The notes under the pieces were generated by a model, which saw only the letters and a list, made by a program, of their open reading frames with translations, did no database searches and was not told the DNA's origin. This document shows, piece after piece, positions 1 through 9,479 of a DNA stretch of 64,000 nucleotides (position 1 is the first letter of the stretch; each line of letters starts with the position of its first letter). This DNA comes from Jiangella sp. DSM 45060. GTDB taxonomy: Bacteria; Actinomycetota; Actinomycetes; Jiangellales; Jiangellaceae. The DNA lies in NCBI RefSeq assembly GCF_900105175.1, contig NZ_LT629771.1, forward strand, positions 4,287,501 through 4,351,500, given 5' to 3'. The position numbers were made by a program, and so were the translations under genes.

Positions 1-2549
1 AGGCCGCCGTTGGGCGGTGACACGAACTCCACGACCGGCGCGGTGTTGCCGACGACGACGTGCGCCGTGGCCACGCCGGTGTTGCCGTCGGAGTCGGTGA
101 CGGTCAGCGTCGCCGTGTACTCGCCGTTGGCGGTGTACGTGTACGACGCCGCCGGCTCGGTGGAGTCGACGGTGCCGTCGCTGGTGAAGTCCCACGCGTA
201 GGTGAGGACGTCACCGGGGTCGGGGTCGGCCGAGCCCTCGGACGAGAACTGGACGGTCAGCGGCGCCAGGCCGGACGTCGGCGTCGCGGTGGCGACGGCC
301 GACGGCGAGCGGGTGCCGGCGACGTAGTCGATGCGGTAGAGCGCGGAGTTCTCGTCGCCGTTGAAGAACCCGGTGCCGTAGTCGAGGACGTACAGCGAGC
401 CCTCGGGGCCGAACTCCAGGTCCATCAGCTGCGTGTTCTGCATGAAGCCGGAGAACGCGCCGATGCGCGCCGGCCCGTCGTCGCCGACGGTCATGTTCTT
501 GATCCAGCGGCGGCCGAACTCGTAGGCGAAGAACTGCCCGTCGTAGTACTCGGGGAACTTCGTCTCCGACTCCAGCGCCGGGTCGTAGCGGTACACCGGG
601 CCGCCCATCGGCGACTCGCTGCCGCTGCCCAGGTCCGGCACCGAGCCGCCGTCGTACGGCAGCCAGGCGGCGACCGCCGGCGGCACCGTCGGCAGGCCGG
701 TGTTCAGCGCGGAGTCGTTCGCCGCGCCGCCCGCGCAGTCGAACTTCGCGCCGACGGGGTCCTGCGTGCCGTCGTTCGGGTCCTGCTGGCCGGTGTTGGG
801 GTCGATGCCGTAGTACGAGGTGAAGTCGCGGTCGGCGTAGGTCTCGGCCTCTGTGTTGCGGCCGGTGCAGTAGGGCCAGCCGAAGTTGCCCGCCTCGGTG
901 ACCCGGTTGAACTCGACCTGCCCGCCGGGCCCGTACTGGTTCGGCCCACCGGAGTCGGGGCCGTAGTCGCCGACCCAGACGTCGCCGGTCTCCTGGTCGA
1001 CGCTGATGCGGAACGGGTTGCGGAAGCCCATCGCGTAGATCTCCGGCCGGGTCAGCTCCGTGCCCGGCGCGAACAGGTTCCCGTCCGGGACCGTGTACGA
1101 CCCGTCCTCCTGGACGGTGATCCGCAGGATCTTGCCGCGCAGGTCGTTGGTGTTGCCGGAGGTGCGGCGCGCGTCGAACTGCGGCGCCCGCGTCGTCCGG
1201 TCGTCGATCGGCGCGTACCCGTTGGACTCGAACGGGTCGGTGTCGTCGCCCGTCGACAGGTAGAGGTTGCCGTCGGCGTCGAAGTCGATGTCGCCGCCGT
1301 GGTGGCAGCAGTTGCCGCGGTCCTGCGGGACCTGCAGGACCACCTGCTCCGACGCCGGGTCCAGCACGCCGTTCGCGAACCGGAAGCGGGACAGGTTGTT
1401 GTGGCCCTCGTACGCCTCCCAGATCGACGGGTCCAGGCTGGAGTGCGCGACCTCGCCCGGGGGTGTCGAGAGCGGCGGCGAGTAGTAGAGGTACACCCAG
1501 CCGTTGGTGGCGAAGTCCGGGTCGAGGGCGATGCCCTGCAGGCCGTCCTCGCGGAAGTCGTACACCGGGATGTCCGCCGCCAGGGTGGTCTGCCCGGCCG
1601 CCGCGGTGTAGAAGACCCGGCCGTCGCGCGACGTGTGCAGCGCGCTGCCGTCGGGCAGGACGGCGACGCCCATCGGCTCGCCCATCTCCTGCGGCCCGCG
1701 GGCCAGCGTGATCTGGTCGAAGTTCTCCGTGACGGTGGCGCCGCAGTCGGCGTCGACGGTGCCCGCGGCGGTCTCGATGCCGCCGGCGAGGTGCTCGCGG
1801 AACTCCGCCTCGGCGTAGGACTCCTGGGTGTGGCCGCCGCCGGTGTACCAGGACCGGCCGCCCTCGTAGTCCTGGCACCACGCGATCGGGTGGTCCGCGC
1901 CCATGACGTCGCCGTCGTAGCTGTCCGGGTCCAGCGACGCCAGCACGTGCACGCCGCCGCGCGGGCTGGCCCGGTAGTCGTACCACTCGTCGGTGCGCTC
2001 CCACCGGTCCGGCAGGTGCGCGGTGGACGGGTGGACGCGGTCCTCGACGACGACGGTGGCCGGCTGGATCTGCGGGTGCGACTGGAAGTACGCCCCGACG
2101 AGCCCGCCGTACCACTCCCAGTCGTACTCGGTGTCCGCGGCCGCGTGCACGCCGGCGTAGCCGCCGCCGGCGGCGACGTAGCCCTCGAACGCGGCCTGCT
2201 GCTCGTCGTTCAGCACGTCACCGGTGGTGGACAGCCAGACGACGACGTCGTACTGGGCGAGGTTCTCGGGCGTGAAGGCGCCCGCGTCCTCCGTCGCCGT
2301 CACCTCCCAGCCGCGCTCGGCGCCCAGTTCCTGGATGGTGGCGATGCCGGTCGGGATGGAGTCGTGCCGGAACCCGGCGGTCTTGCTGAACACGAGGACG
2401 TGGGTGCCCTCGTGCATGGTCTCGACATCTTGGGTGACGACGGGCGCGGCGGCCGCCGGCGCGGTCGTCGCGGCAAGTGGCAGCAGCAGCGCTCCGGCTG
2501 CGGCGATCGCCGCGGATCTGAGCAGGGGTCGTCTCGATTGGCGTGGCAA
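1..2549 (-). CDS. Secreted ThuA / PQQ-type sugar dehydrogenase / PKD protein, 3' end cut by window edge
   Basis: About 849 codons are visible; the C-terminus lies beyond the left edge. The start is a TTG at 2549, chosen because GAGGAGG (2561-2555) sits 5 nt upstream and a Sec-type signal peptide follows at once (LPRQSRRPLLRSAAIAAAGA, then Ala-rich). Domains in order: ThuA (trehalose-utilisation/amidotransferase-like fold, about residues 48-275; HVLVFSKTAGFRHDS, HPIAWCQDYEGGRSWYTGGG), a GSDH/sorbosone-dehydrogenase-like beta-propeller (about 285-720; TRPEIYAMGFRNPFRISVD), then a PKD domain with the YAWDFTSDGTVDSTEP core. It is the last visible gene of the operon, 133 bp behind a paralogue. Family knowledge suggests PQQ- and calcium-dependent sugar oxidation outside the cell; the substrate is unknown. 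The role of a secreted ThuA domain is unclear. Confidence 0.85.
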   Translation of the reverse strand, partial: MPRQSRRPLLRSAAIAAAGALLLPLAATTAPAAAAPVVTQDVETMHEGTHVLVFSKTAGFRHDSIPTGIATIQELGAERGWEVTATEDAGAFTPENLAQYDVVVWLSTTGDVLNDEQQAAFEGYVAAGGGYAGVHAAADTEYDWEWYGGLVGAYFQSHPQIQPATVVVEDRVHPSTAHLPDRWERTDEWYDYRASPRGGVHVLASLDPDSYDGDVMGADHPIAWCQDYEGGRSWYTGGGHTQESYAEAEFREHLAGGIETAAGTVDADCGATVTENFDQITLARGPQEMGEPMGVAVLPDGSALHTSRDGRVFYTAAAGQTTLAADIPVYDFREDGLQGIALDPDFATNGWVYLYYSPPLSTPPGEVAHSSLDPSIWEAYEGHNNLSRFRFANGVLDPASEQVVLQVPQDRGNCCHHGGDIDFDADGNLYLSTGDDTDPFESNGYAPIDDRTTRAPQFDARRTSGNTNDLRGKILRITVQEDGSYTVPDGNLFAPGTELTRPEIYAMGFRNPFRISVDQETGDVWVGDYGPDSGGPNQYGPGGQVEFNRVTEAGNFGWPYCTGRNTEAETYADRDFTSYYGIDPNTGQQDPNDGTQDPVGAKFDCAGGAANDSALNTGLPTVPPAVAAWLPYDGGSVPDLGSGSESPMGGPVYRYDPALESETKFPEYYDGQFFAYEFGRRWIKNMTVGDDGPARIGAFSGFMQNTQLMDLEFGPEGSLYVLDYGTGFFNGDENSALYRIDYVAGTRSPSAVATATPTSGLAPLTVQFSSEGSADPDPGDVLTYAWDFTSDGTVDSTEPAASYTYTANGEYTATLTVTDSDGNTGVATAHVVVGNTAPVVEFVSPPNGG

Positions 2550-2625
2550 CGGTGCCTCCTCGAATGTGGTGCGTGCGCCCCTTGCTCCCCCGTCCACCCG
2601 CCTCGGCCGCGAGTGTGTGGTGCCG

Positions 2626-2665
2626 GTGCCGGGCGGCGGTGACGATGACCACCGCCGCCCGGCAC
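2626..2665 (-). terminator. GC-rich hairpin between the two ThuA-GSDH genes
   Basis: A perfect 16-bp inverted repeat (2626-2641 with 2650-2665) has an 8-nt loop and begins 17 nt past the stop of the 1922-residue gene. There is no U-tract, as is usual in high-GC actinobacteria. It probably attenuates transcription into the downstream ThuA gene or stabilises the upstream message. Confidence 0.6.
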
Positions 2666-2682
2666 GTCTCACTGCTGAGGTG

Positions 2683-5600
2683 TCACAGCTGAGCCCGCAG
2701 CGCGTCGGCGTAGGCGAGCAGCCAGCCGCGCGCGGTCTCGTCCGTCACCCCCTCGGCGATCGCGACGAACCGGTCCAGCGACACCGTGGCGCCGTCCGTG
2801 ACGCCCTGCCCGGCCAGCCGCTCGGCGTTGGCCAGGTGGGTGGACAGCTGGACGCCCTGGTTCCGGTTGACGGTCCGGTCGTCCCGGTACCGCTGCACCA
2901 GCGCCTTCGCGCCGTCGTAGGTGGCGACCACCTCGAACGCGACGGTCGTCTCCGCGGCGTTGCCCGCCTCGTCGACGGCCGTGGCGACCAGCGTGTGCGC
3001 CCCCAGCTCCGGTGTGACGGTGGCCGGGTTCTCCACCGCCGCGCCGTCCAGCGTGAGCGACACCGGCACCTCGCCGGACACGTCGTCCGTCGCCGTGGCG
3101 CTCAGCTCCAGCGCGGTGGCCAGGTCGTAGCCGCCGCCGTCGGCGACGCCCTCGACCGTGATCACCGGCGGGGTGGTGTCCGGCTGCTCCGTGGTGACCC
3201 GGAAGTAGTCGAACGCCACCGTGACCGGCTGGGTCTGCTGCGGGCCGATCGCCATCAGGCCGAACGAGGTGAGCTCGGCGTCGTTGGTGACCGGGTCGCC
3301 CAGCGAGGTCCAGTTGACCCCGCCGTCGCTGATCTCCGCCGCGTAGGTGTCGCCGCTCTTCGTCATCCGGAGGTAGAACCAGCCGCTCTCGCTGGTCTCC
3401 GGGATGTCGATGTTGCGGTTGCCGCCGTTGCCGAACTGGCCGCCCTTCTCCGAGACCAGCTCGGCCCGGAGGTCGGTCGGCGACGTGGCGCCGTTGTTGG
3501 CGACGACGTCGAACTTCACGTAGTCGTCATCGCCGCCGTACACCATGAACCCGGCCAGCTGCCACTGGTGCAGCATCGTCGGCGTCAGCCGCGTCTCGAT
3601 CGTCCAGTCGCCCTCCGGCACCCGCTGCAGGATGAAGTTGCTCGGGTCCTCGTTGGCGGCTCCGTTGATGTCGCCCGGCTGGGTCTCGATCTGCAGCCGC
3701 CCGTCGGCCACCGAGGCCGCCGACGAGTCGTAGCGGACCACCGAGTTCCACCGGCACCCGTCGATCGCGGCGCCGTCGAACTCGTCGGACGGCTCGCGCG
3801 AGCCGTCGTCGTCGGCGACGTCCGGCGTGATGGTGAAGTGGTCGAAGACCGCGTTCACCGAATGCGCCGCCGTGTCGCCGGCCGCCATCAGGCCGATCGT
3901 CGAGTCGTCGATCACCTGCGCCGCGCCGGCCAGTGCCGTCCACGTCTCGCCGTCGGCCGAGTAGGCCGCCGTCACCTGCTCACCGTCGCTGGCCAGCCGC
4001 AGGTGCGCCGTCGACGGGAAGTCCGCCGGCAGCGTGACGTTGGCGTGCCAGGTGCGGGTGCCGCCGGCCTCGGTCTGGAACTCGAGGATCCGGCTGCCCG
4101 AGCTGGTGCGGGTGAAGGCCAGCTTGACGTAGTCGTCGTCGGTGCCGTGCATCAGCAGGCCGGCGTGCTGCCACTCGCGGGTGTGCTCCACCGAGACCGC
4201 GGTCTCGACGGTCCACTCCCCGTCGCGGGTGGGCTGGCCGACGTAGCTGATCGGGCCCTCGACGGCCTCGTTGATGTCGCCGTTGGTGACCGGCAGCACC
4301 AGGCCGCCGTCGGCGACGCTCACCGGGAGGCCGTCGGCGCCGCGCACCGTCGTCCACCGGCGGGCGTTGAGCTCGGACCCGTCGAACTGGTCCGACCCCG
4401 TCATCAGGCAGACCGGCGGCTGCTCGGGCTCCGGGTCCGGTCCGGGCAGCCCGTCCACCAGCGTGAAGTCGGTGAACGTCGCCGTGGTGCGGGCGGTGCT
4501 GCTGTGCGCGGTGACGGCCAGGCCGATGTCCTGGACGTCGGCCGCCCCGGTCAGCGTGACCGGCTCGCCCACCTGCGTGAACGTCTCGCCGTCACGGCTC
4601 CAGTACGACGTGTACAGGTCGCCGTCGCGGACGATGCGCACCCACGCCGGGTAGCCGTGCTGGCCGGCGCCGGTACTGGCGTCGAGCTGGCCGTTGCCGT
4701 CGCTGTCGCGCAGCCACTCGAACGAGTTGCCCGCCCGCATCGTCATCGCCGCGTAGCCCGGCGAGACGCCCGGCTGCGTGACGTCGTTGCGGACGATCAG
4801 GCCGGCCTTGGCGGAGTTGTTCGAGTTGGTCTGGCTGACCACCTTCGCCGTCGCCGTCCACTGGTCGCCCGTGGCCCCGGCCGCGCCGGGCAGGTACACG
4901 GCGCTGTACTCGTCCGTCCCCTGCCACATGTTGCCGCCGCCGGACTCGACCACCCAGGTGTTGTTGTCCGGACGGTCGAAGGTGCCGTTCGCGCTGGCGT
5001 GCGAGAACGTCAGCCAGTCGCCGAACAGGTCGCCGACCTCCACCTGGACGATCCGCGACGTCGTCGTGGCGCCGTTGTCGTTGGTGGCGACCGCGGTCAG
5101 CCGGTAGCGCTGCTCCTCGGTCACCGTCCAGGTGGCCTCGTACGGCGCCTCGGTGTCGACGCCGATGGACTCGTCGCCGACGAAGAACTCGACCTGCGTG
5201 ATCGTGTTCTCCGCGTCGGCGGCCTCGGCCGTGACCTGGACGTCGCCCAGCTCCAGCTCGTCGGACGGCGTCGGCGCCGTGATGGCGACCGTCGGCTTCG
5301 TCGTCGTGGCCGCGCCCTTGCCGTCGGCCTCGACGAAGTTCAGCCGCCGCTCGCCGGCGCCCGGGAACACGGCGTAGAGCACGAAGCTCTCGCCCGGGTC
5401 GTCGACCTCGACGCGGACGTCGGCGTAGCTGCCCGACCCCGTCGCCGGGACCTCGCCGGTGCCCAGCAGCGGGCCGTCGGGCGCGTCGCGACGCAGTTCG
5501 ATCGGGCCGCCGGTCACCGACGACGCCCGCAGCACGAGCGCGTCGACGTTGTACAGGTTGACCGGGTCGTACGACGCCCACGCGCCGTCCTGGCCGGACA

Positions 5601-8451
5601 CCGCGGTGCCGTGCCCCTCGACGTCGCGCGACGAGCCGGTGGTGACGCCCTCGGCGTCGTCGTAGAACTCGGCTTCGCGCTGCCGCGGGAACAGCAGCGA
5701 TGTGTCCTCACCGGCCAGGGCGGGGATGCCCCCGGCGCCGCCGCCATCGGTGTAGCGGGCGTTGAGGATGTAGAAGACGTTCATGTCCTCGCTGTGGCCA
5801 CCGCCGAGCGCCGTCTGTACCTGGCCGGTCCGCCCGCTGAGCGGGTCGGCGGGGTGCGGGTGCTCGTCGTGTCCCAGCGCCGGCTGGATGATGACGTCCT
5901 CGTCGGCGATCTCCGCGTCCTCGGCGTCGGAGACGGTGACGTCCCACGCCACGGTGTCGCCGAAGTCGAAGAACGAGCCGTCCGGCGGCAGGTTGAAGTC
6001 GACCTCGGGCCGGGTGTTGCCGACGGTGATCGGCACCGTGGTGGTGCCGGTCTTGCCCGCCGGGTCGGTCACCGTGAGGCGGGCGTTGTAGACGCCGTTC
6101 TCGGTGTAGGTGAACGACGCCTGCGGGTCGGTGGAGTCGACGGTGCCGTCGCCGGTGAAGTCCCACTCGTAGGTGAGCGCCTCGTTCTCCGGGTCGGTGC
6201 TGCCGGTGCCGTCCAGCTGGACGGCCAGCGGCGCCTGGCCGGAGTCGGGCGTGGCCGTCGCGTGCGCCACCGGCGAGCGCGAGCCGGACACGTAGTCGAC
6301 GCGGTACAGGCCCGAGTTCGGGTTGTCGCGGCCGAAGCCGCCGCCCCAGTCGAGCACGTACATCGAGCCCTCGGGCCCGAACGACGAGTCGATCGGCGCC
6401 ATCCACTGCTCACCGGGCAGGAACGGGTTGATCTTCTCCAGCGCGCTGGTCTCCTCGTTGAGGTCCAGCGAGTACATCTTGTTCTTCGCCCACTCGTAGA
6501 AGAACGGCTTGCCGTCGTAGTACTCCGGGAACTTGGTGTCCGACACCAGGTCCGGGTCGTAGTCGTAGAACGGGCCGCCCATCGGCGCCAGCCCGCCGCC
6601 GGCCGGGATCACCGACGGGACGGACGAGGTCTGGTAGCCGTACCACATCTCCGGCTCCTGGGCCGGGGGCAGCTCGGTCAGGCCGGTGTTGCGGACGGAG
6701 TCGTTGACCGGGTTGTCGCAGTCGAACGGCTCACCGACGGTGACCGGGTTGGTGCGGTAGTCGACGTCCAGGTACGGCGTGTTCGGGCCGATGCACAGCG
6801 GCCAGCCGTAGAAGCCGGGCTCCTTGATCAGGTTCCACTCGACCATGCCGGCCGGGCCCCGGTTCGCGTTGTTGCTGCCGTTGTCCGGGCCGTAGTCGGC
6901 GACGCCCAGCCAGCCCGTCTCCGGGTCGACGGAGAACCGGAACGGGTTGCGGAAGCCCATCGCGAAGATCTCCGGGCGGGTGCCCTCGGTCCCCGGCGGG
7001 AACAGGTTGCCCTCGGGGATCGTGTAGCCGCCGTCCGGCTGCGGCTGGATCCGCAGGATCTTGCCGCGCAGGTCGTTGGTGTTGGCCGACGTCTCACGGG
7101 CGTCGTGGAACGTGCCGTCGCGCTCGGACAGCGGGGCGTAGCCGCCCGACGGCTCCGAGTGCGGGTTCACGTCGTCGCCGACGGACAGGTAGAGGCTGCC
7201 GTCGGGGCCGAACTCCAGCCCGCCGCCGGTGTGGCCGGGCTCGTCCGGGAGCCGGCGGGCCGGCACCTCGAGCACGACGACCTCCGACGCGGGGTCGATC
7301 TGCGAGCCCGCGCCGACGGTGTAGCGCGACAGCGTGCTGACGAAGTTCGCCGGATCGGTGTCGTCGGCACTGGCCTTCGAGTGATAGACGAACAGGTGCC
7401 CGTTCTCGGCGAAGTTCGGATCCAGCGCGATGCCCAGCAGGCCGTCCTCGCCGCCGGAGTACACCGGGATGGTGATGGCCGTGGACGTGACCTGGGTGGC
7501 CGGGTCGTAGACGCGGATCTGCCCGCGCACGAGCTCGGTGAAGAACACGCGGCCGTCGGGCGCGACGTCCATCGCGAACGGCGCGCTGGTGTTCTGGTCC
7601 AGCGGCACCCGCTCGAACTGCTCCCACACGGTGCCGCCGCAGTCGCCCTCGGCCACGCCCGCGGCCCACTGCACGCCGCCGACGATGTGCTGGACGAAGT
7701 CCGGCTCCTGCGTGTAGTGGGCGCCGAAGTGGCCCATCGCGGTCACCCAGGCGCGTCCGCCGTCGTACGGCTTGCACCAGGAGATCGGGTGGTCGTACCC
7801 CTGGGCGTTGCCGCCCGGGTCGTAGGTGGTCTCGTCCATGGTCGCCAGCACGTGCGCCGTGCCGCGGACGTTGGCCGAGAAGTTGTACCACTCGTCGGCG
7901 CGGTTCCAGCGCTGCGGCAGGTGCGTCGTCGACGGGTGCGCGCCGTCCTCGACGCGGACGGTGCCGGGCAGGCCGGGGCTGGTGCCGGTGGCCGCGTGGC
8001 CCGGCATCAGCGCGCCGATCAGGTTGTCCCACCAGGCGTAGTTGCCGCGCATGTCCGCGGCGTTGTGGATGGCGACGATGCCGCCACCGGCCTGCTGGTA
8101 GCGCTCCATGGCGGCCTTCTCCTCGGCCGTCCACGGGTCGCCGGACGCCTGGAACATCACCAGCGCGTCGAAGTGGGACAGGTCCTCGTCGTTGAAGATC
8201 GACGAGTCCTCGGTGTGCTCCGAGGAGATGCCGGCGGCCTCGAACGCCGCCTGCAGCACGGGCACACCCTGCGTGATCGCCTCGGTGTGCCGGAACTGCG
8301 TGGTCTTGGTGAAGATCAGGACGTGCGCTGCTTCACCGTGCTCACCTTCGTGAGCCGACGACGGCACTGCCGTCAGGAGTGGTATCGCTAACACAGCGGC
8401 GAGGGCGACGGCCAGGAGCCGAGCCCATCGCCGGCGTAGAGCCACGATCAT
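2683..8451 (-). CDS. Giant secreted ThuA / sugar dehydrogenase / PKD / CBM / DUF1349 protein
   Basis: This 1922-residue secreted protein starts with a Sec signal (RRRWARLLAVALAAVLAIPL, 1-33). Approximate order: ThuA (42-270), GSDH beta-propeller (285-720; TRPEIFAMGFRNPFRFSVDP), PKD (725-812; YEWDFTGDGTVDSTDP), a CBM6-like carbohydrate-binding region (905-1045), an Ig-like domain (1053-1140), three successive DUF1349/concanavalin-like modules (1141-1330, 1350-1545, 1555-1755), another Ig-like domain (1760-1840) and a helical C-terminal domain resembling FIMAH (1845-1922). Family knowledge implies extracellular binding and oxidation of a carbohydrate. It follows the epimerase gene by 78 bp and so probably belongs to the ROK-controlled operon. 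It differs from its neighbours by the tripled DUF1349. The substrate cannot be read from sequence. Confidence 0.9.
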   Translation of the reverse strand: MIVALRRRWARLLAVALAAVLAIPLLTAVPSSAHEGEHGEAAHVLIFTKTTQFRHTEAITQGVPVLQAAFEAAGISSEHTEDSSIFNDEDLSHFDALVMFQASGDPWTAEEKAAMERYQQAGGGIVAIHNAADMRGNYAWWDNLIGALMPGHAATGTSPGLPGTVRVEDGAHPSTTHLPQRWNRADEWYNFSANVRGTAHVLATMDETTYDPGGNAQGYDHPISWCKPYDGGRAWVTAMGHFGAHYTQEPDFVQHIVGGVQWAAGVAEGDCGGTVWEQFERVPLDQNTSAPFAMDVAPDGRVFFTELVRGQIRVYDPATQVTSTAITIPVYSGGEDGLLGIALDPNFAENGHLFVYHSKASADDTDPANFVSTLSRYTVGAGSQIDPASEVVVLEVPARRLPDEPGHTGGGLEFGPDGSLYLSVGDDVNPHSEPSGGYAPLSERDGTFHDARETSANTNDLRGKILRIQPQPDGGYTIPEGNLFPPGTEGTRPEIFAMGFRNPFRFSVDPETGWLGVADYGPDNGSNNANRGPAGMVEWNLIKEPGFYGWPLCIGPNTPYLDVDYRTNPVTVGEPFDCDNPVNDSVRNTGLTELPPAQEPEMWYGYQTSSVPSVIPAGGGLAPMGGPFYDYDPDLVSDTKFPEYYDGKPFFYEWAKNKMYSLDLNEETSALEKINPFLPGEQWMAPIDSSFGPEGSMYVLDWGGGFGRDNPNSGLYRVDYVSGSRSPVAHATATPDSGQAPLAVQLDGTGSTDPENEALTYEWDFTGDGTVDSTDPQASFTYTENGVYNARLTVTDPAGKTGTTTVPITVGNTRPEVDFNLPPDGSFFDFGDTVAWDVTVSDAEDAEIADEDVIIQPALGHDEHPHPADPLSGRTGQVQTALGGGHSEDMNVFYILNARYTDGGGAGGIPALAGEDTSLLFPRQREAEFYDDAEGVTTGSSRDVEGHGTAVSGQDGAWASYDPVNLYNVDALVLRASSVTGGPIELRRDAPDGPLLGTGEVPATGSGSYADVRVEVDDPGESFVLYAVFPGAGERRLNFVEADGKGAATTTKPTVAITAPTPSDELELGDVQVTAEAADAENTITQVEFFVGDESIGVDTEAPYEATWTVTEEQRYRLTAVATNDNGATTTSRIVQVEVGDLFGDWLTFSHASANGTFDRPDNNTWVVESGGGNMWQGTDEYSAVYLPGAAGATGDQWTATAKVVSQTNSNNSAKAGLIVRNDVTQPGVSPGYAAMTMRAGNSFEWLRDSDGNGQLDASTGAGQHGYPAWVRIVRDGDLYTSYWSRDGETFTQVGEPVTLTGAADVQDIGLAVTAHSSTARTTATFTDFTLVDGLPGPDPEPEQPPVCLMTGSDQFDGSELNARRWTTVRGADGLPVSVADGGLVLPVTNGDINEAVEGPISYVGQPTRDGEWTVETAVSVEHTREWQHAGLLMHGTDDDYVKLAFTRTSSGSRILEFQTEAGGTRTWHANVTLPADFPSTAHLRLASDGEQVTAAYSADGETWTALAGAAQVIDDSTIGLMAAGDTAAHSVNAVFDHFTITPDVADDDGSREPSDEFDGAAIDGCRWNSVVRYDSSAASVADGRLQIETQPGDINGAANEDPSNFILQRVPEGDWTIETRLTPTMLHQWQLAGFMVYGGDDDYVKFDVVANNGATSPTDLRAELVSEKGGQFGNGGNRNIDIPETSESGWFYLRMTKSGDTYAAEISDGGVNWTSLGDPVTNDAELTSFGLMAIGPQQTQPVTVAFDYFRVTTEQPDTTPPVITVEGVADGGGYDLATALELSATATDDVSGEVPVSLTLDGAAVENPATVTPELGAHTLVATAVDEAGNAAETTVAFEVVATYDGAKALVQRYRDDRTVNRNQGVQLSTHLANAERLAGQGVTDGATVSLDRFVAIAEGVTDETARGWLLAYADALRAQL

Positions 8452-8529
8452 GGGGGTTCCTCCAGGGAAGTGCGACTCTGCTACTCGAAACCCCGCGGCG
8501 TGCCGGCGCCGGCGGTCGGACGATGCTGC

Positions 8530-9396
8530 TCAGACGGGCTGCTGCGGTACCACTCCCCTCAGGAAGGACAGGCCGTCGACGGCGATCGCGTCCTGGCTCG
8601 CGGCCAGCGGCCGCCAGATGGACGCCGCGGTGGCGATGGTCGCGTTGTCGGCGGTGAAGGACTCGATGACGAGCGGGCCGGTGTAGCCCGCCGCGTCCAG
8701 CGCGGCGACGATGCCGGGCCAGTCGAGGTGGTCCGCGCCCGGCGCGCCGCGGTCGTTGGCGCACACCTGGACGTGCGCGATGCGGCCGGCCGCCCGCGCG
8801 ATCGCTCCGGTGACGGACTGCTCCTCGATGTTCATGTGGTAGACGTCCAGCGCCAGGCCGATGCCGTCGGCCGGCAACCCGTCGATCGCCTCGAGCGCCT
8901 GGTCGACGGTGTTGATCAGGCTGGTCTCGTAACGGTTCAGCGGCTCGACGGCCACGGTGACGCCGGCGGCGCGGGCGTGCTCGACGACCGGGCCGAGCCC
9001 GTCGCGCAGCTCGGCGTAGCGGTCCGCGCGCTCGGACGGCGTCATCCGCCAGGTCCGCCCGACCGACGCGTACGCGGGTCCGGCGATGGCCGGCGCGCCC
9101 ACCGTCGCGGCGACGTCGACGACGTGGCGCAGGTAGTCACGGGTGCGTGCGACGGTGTCGTGGTCCGTCGCGACCAGCTCGCGGCCGTCGCCCATGACCA
9201 GCGCGACCGCCGCCGACAGGCCGTGGTCGCCCAGCACCTTCGCCGCCCGGGCGGGGTCCCAGTCGCCCGGGTTCTCGACCGGCAGCTCGACGACGTCGAA
9301 GCCCCAGCCGCTGATCCGCGGCGCCAGCTCGGCCAGCGCGGCGTCGGTGAGCGGCGACGTCCACACCCACGTGTTGACCCCGAACGCTCTGCTCAC
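8530..9396 (-). CDS. Sugar phosphate isomerase/epimerase, ketose 3-epimerase-like TIM barrel
   Basis: The 288-residue protein has the xylose-isomerase-like TIM-barrel fold. The segment around residues 149-163 (AVEPLNRYETSLINT) is typical of D-tagatose/D-psicose 3-epimerases. The expected metal ligands are present as E151, D184 (LALDVYHMNIEE), H208 (IAHVQ) and E245 (VIESF). It should be cytosolic and interconvert C3 epimers of a ketose or ketose derivative. It lies between the binding-protein gene and the giant ThuA gene on the same strand, which fits processing of the imported sugar. Myo-inositol-type or other isomerases of the superfamily are alternatives. The start ATG at 9396 is well placed; a hairpin at 9421-9453 separates it from the binding-protein gene. 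Confidence 0.85.
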   Translation of the reverse strand: MSRAFGVNTWVWTSPLTDAALAELAPRISGWGFDVVELPVENPGDWDPARAAKVLGDHGLSAAVALVMGDGRELVATDHDTVARTRDYLRHVVDVAATVGAPAIAGPAYASVGRTWRMTPSERADRYAELRDGLGPVVEHARAAGVTVAVEPLNRYETSLINTVDQALEAIDGLPADGIGLALDVYHMNIEEQSVTGAIARAAGRIAHVQVCANDRGAPGADHLDWPGIVAALDAAGYTGPLVIESFTADNATIATAASIWRPLAASQDAIAVDGLSFLRGVVPQQPV

Positions 9397-9420
9397 GTGC
9401 GGACTCCTCTCCCCGCCGTG

Positions 9421-9453
9421 CCCCGCCGGCCGCGGTGCGCGCGGCCGGCGGGG
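9421..9453 (-). terminator. Strong hairpin after the sugar-binding protein gene
   Basis: A perfect 14-bp GC stem (9421-9434 with 9440-9453) and 5-nt loop lies 26 nt downstream of the binding-protein stop. It probably sets the ratio between the abundant transporter message and the downstream epimerase/ThuA genes. Confidence 0.6.
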
Positions 9454-9479
9454 TGGCGACTCGGTTCAGGCGGTACCGA

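Noticed and set aside
60-2642. An 860-codon plus-strand open frame
   Set aside because: Shadow of the TTG-started ThuA gene on the minus strand; Arg/Val-rich nonsense composition.
2224-8391. A 2055-codon open frame on the plus strand opposite the giant ThuA gene
   Set aside because: It is the antisense shadow of a GC-rich gene; its translation is Arg/Val/Asp-rich without domains, and the minus-strand product has clear signal peptide and domains.
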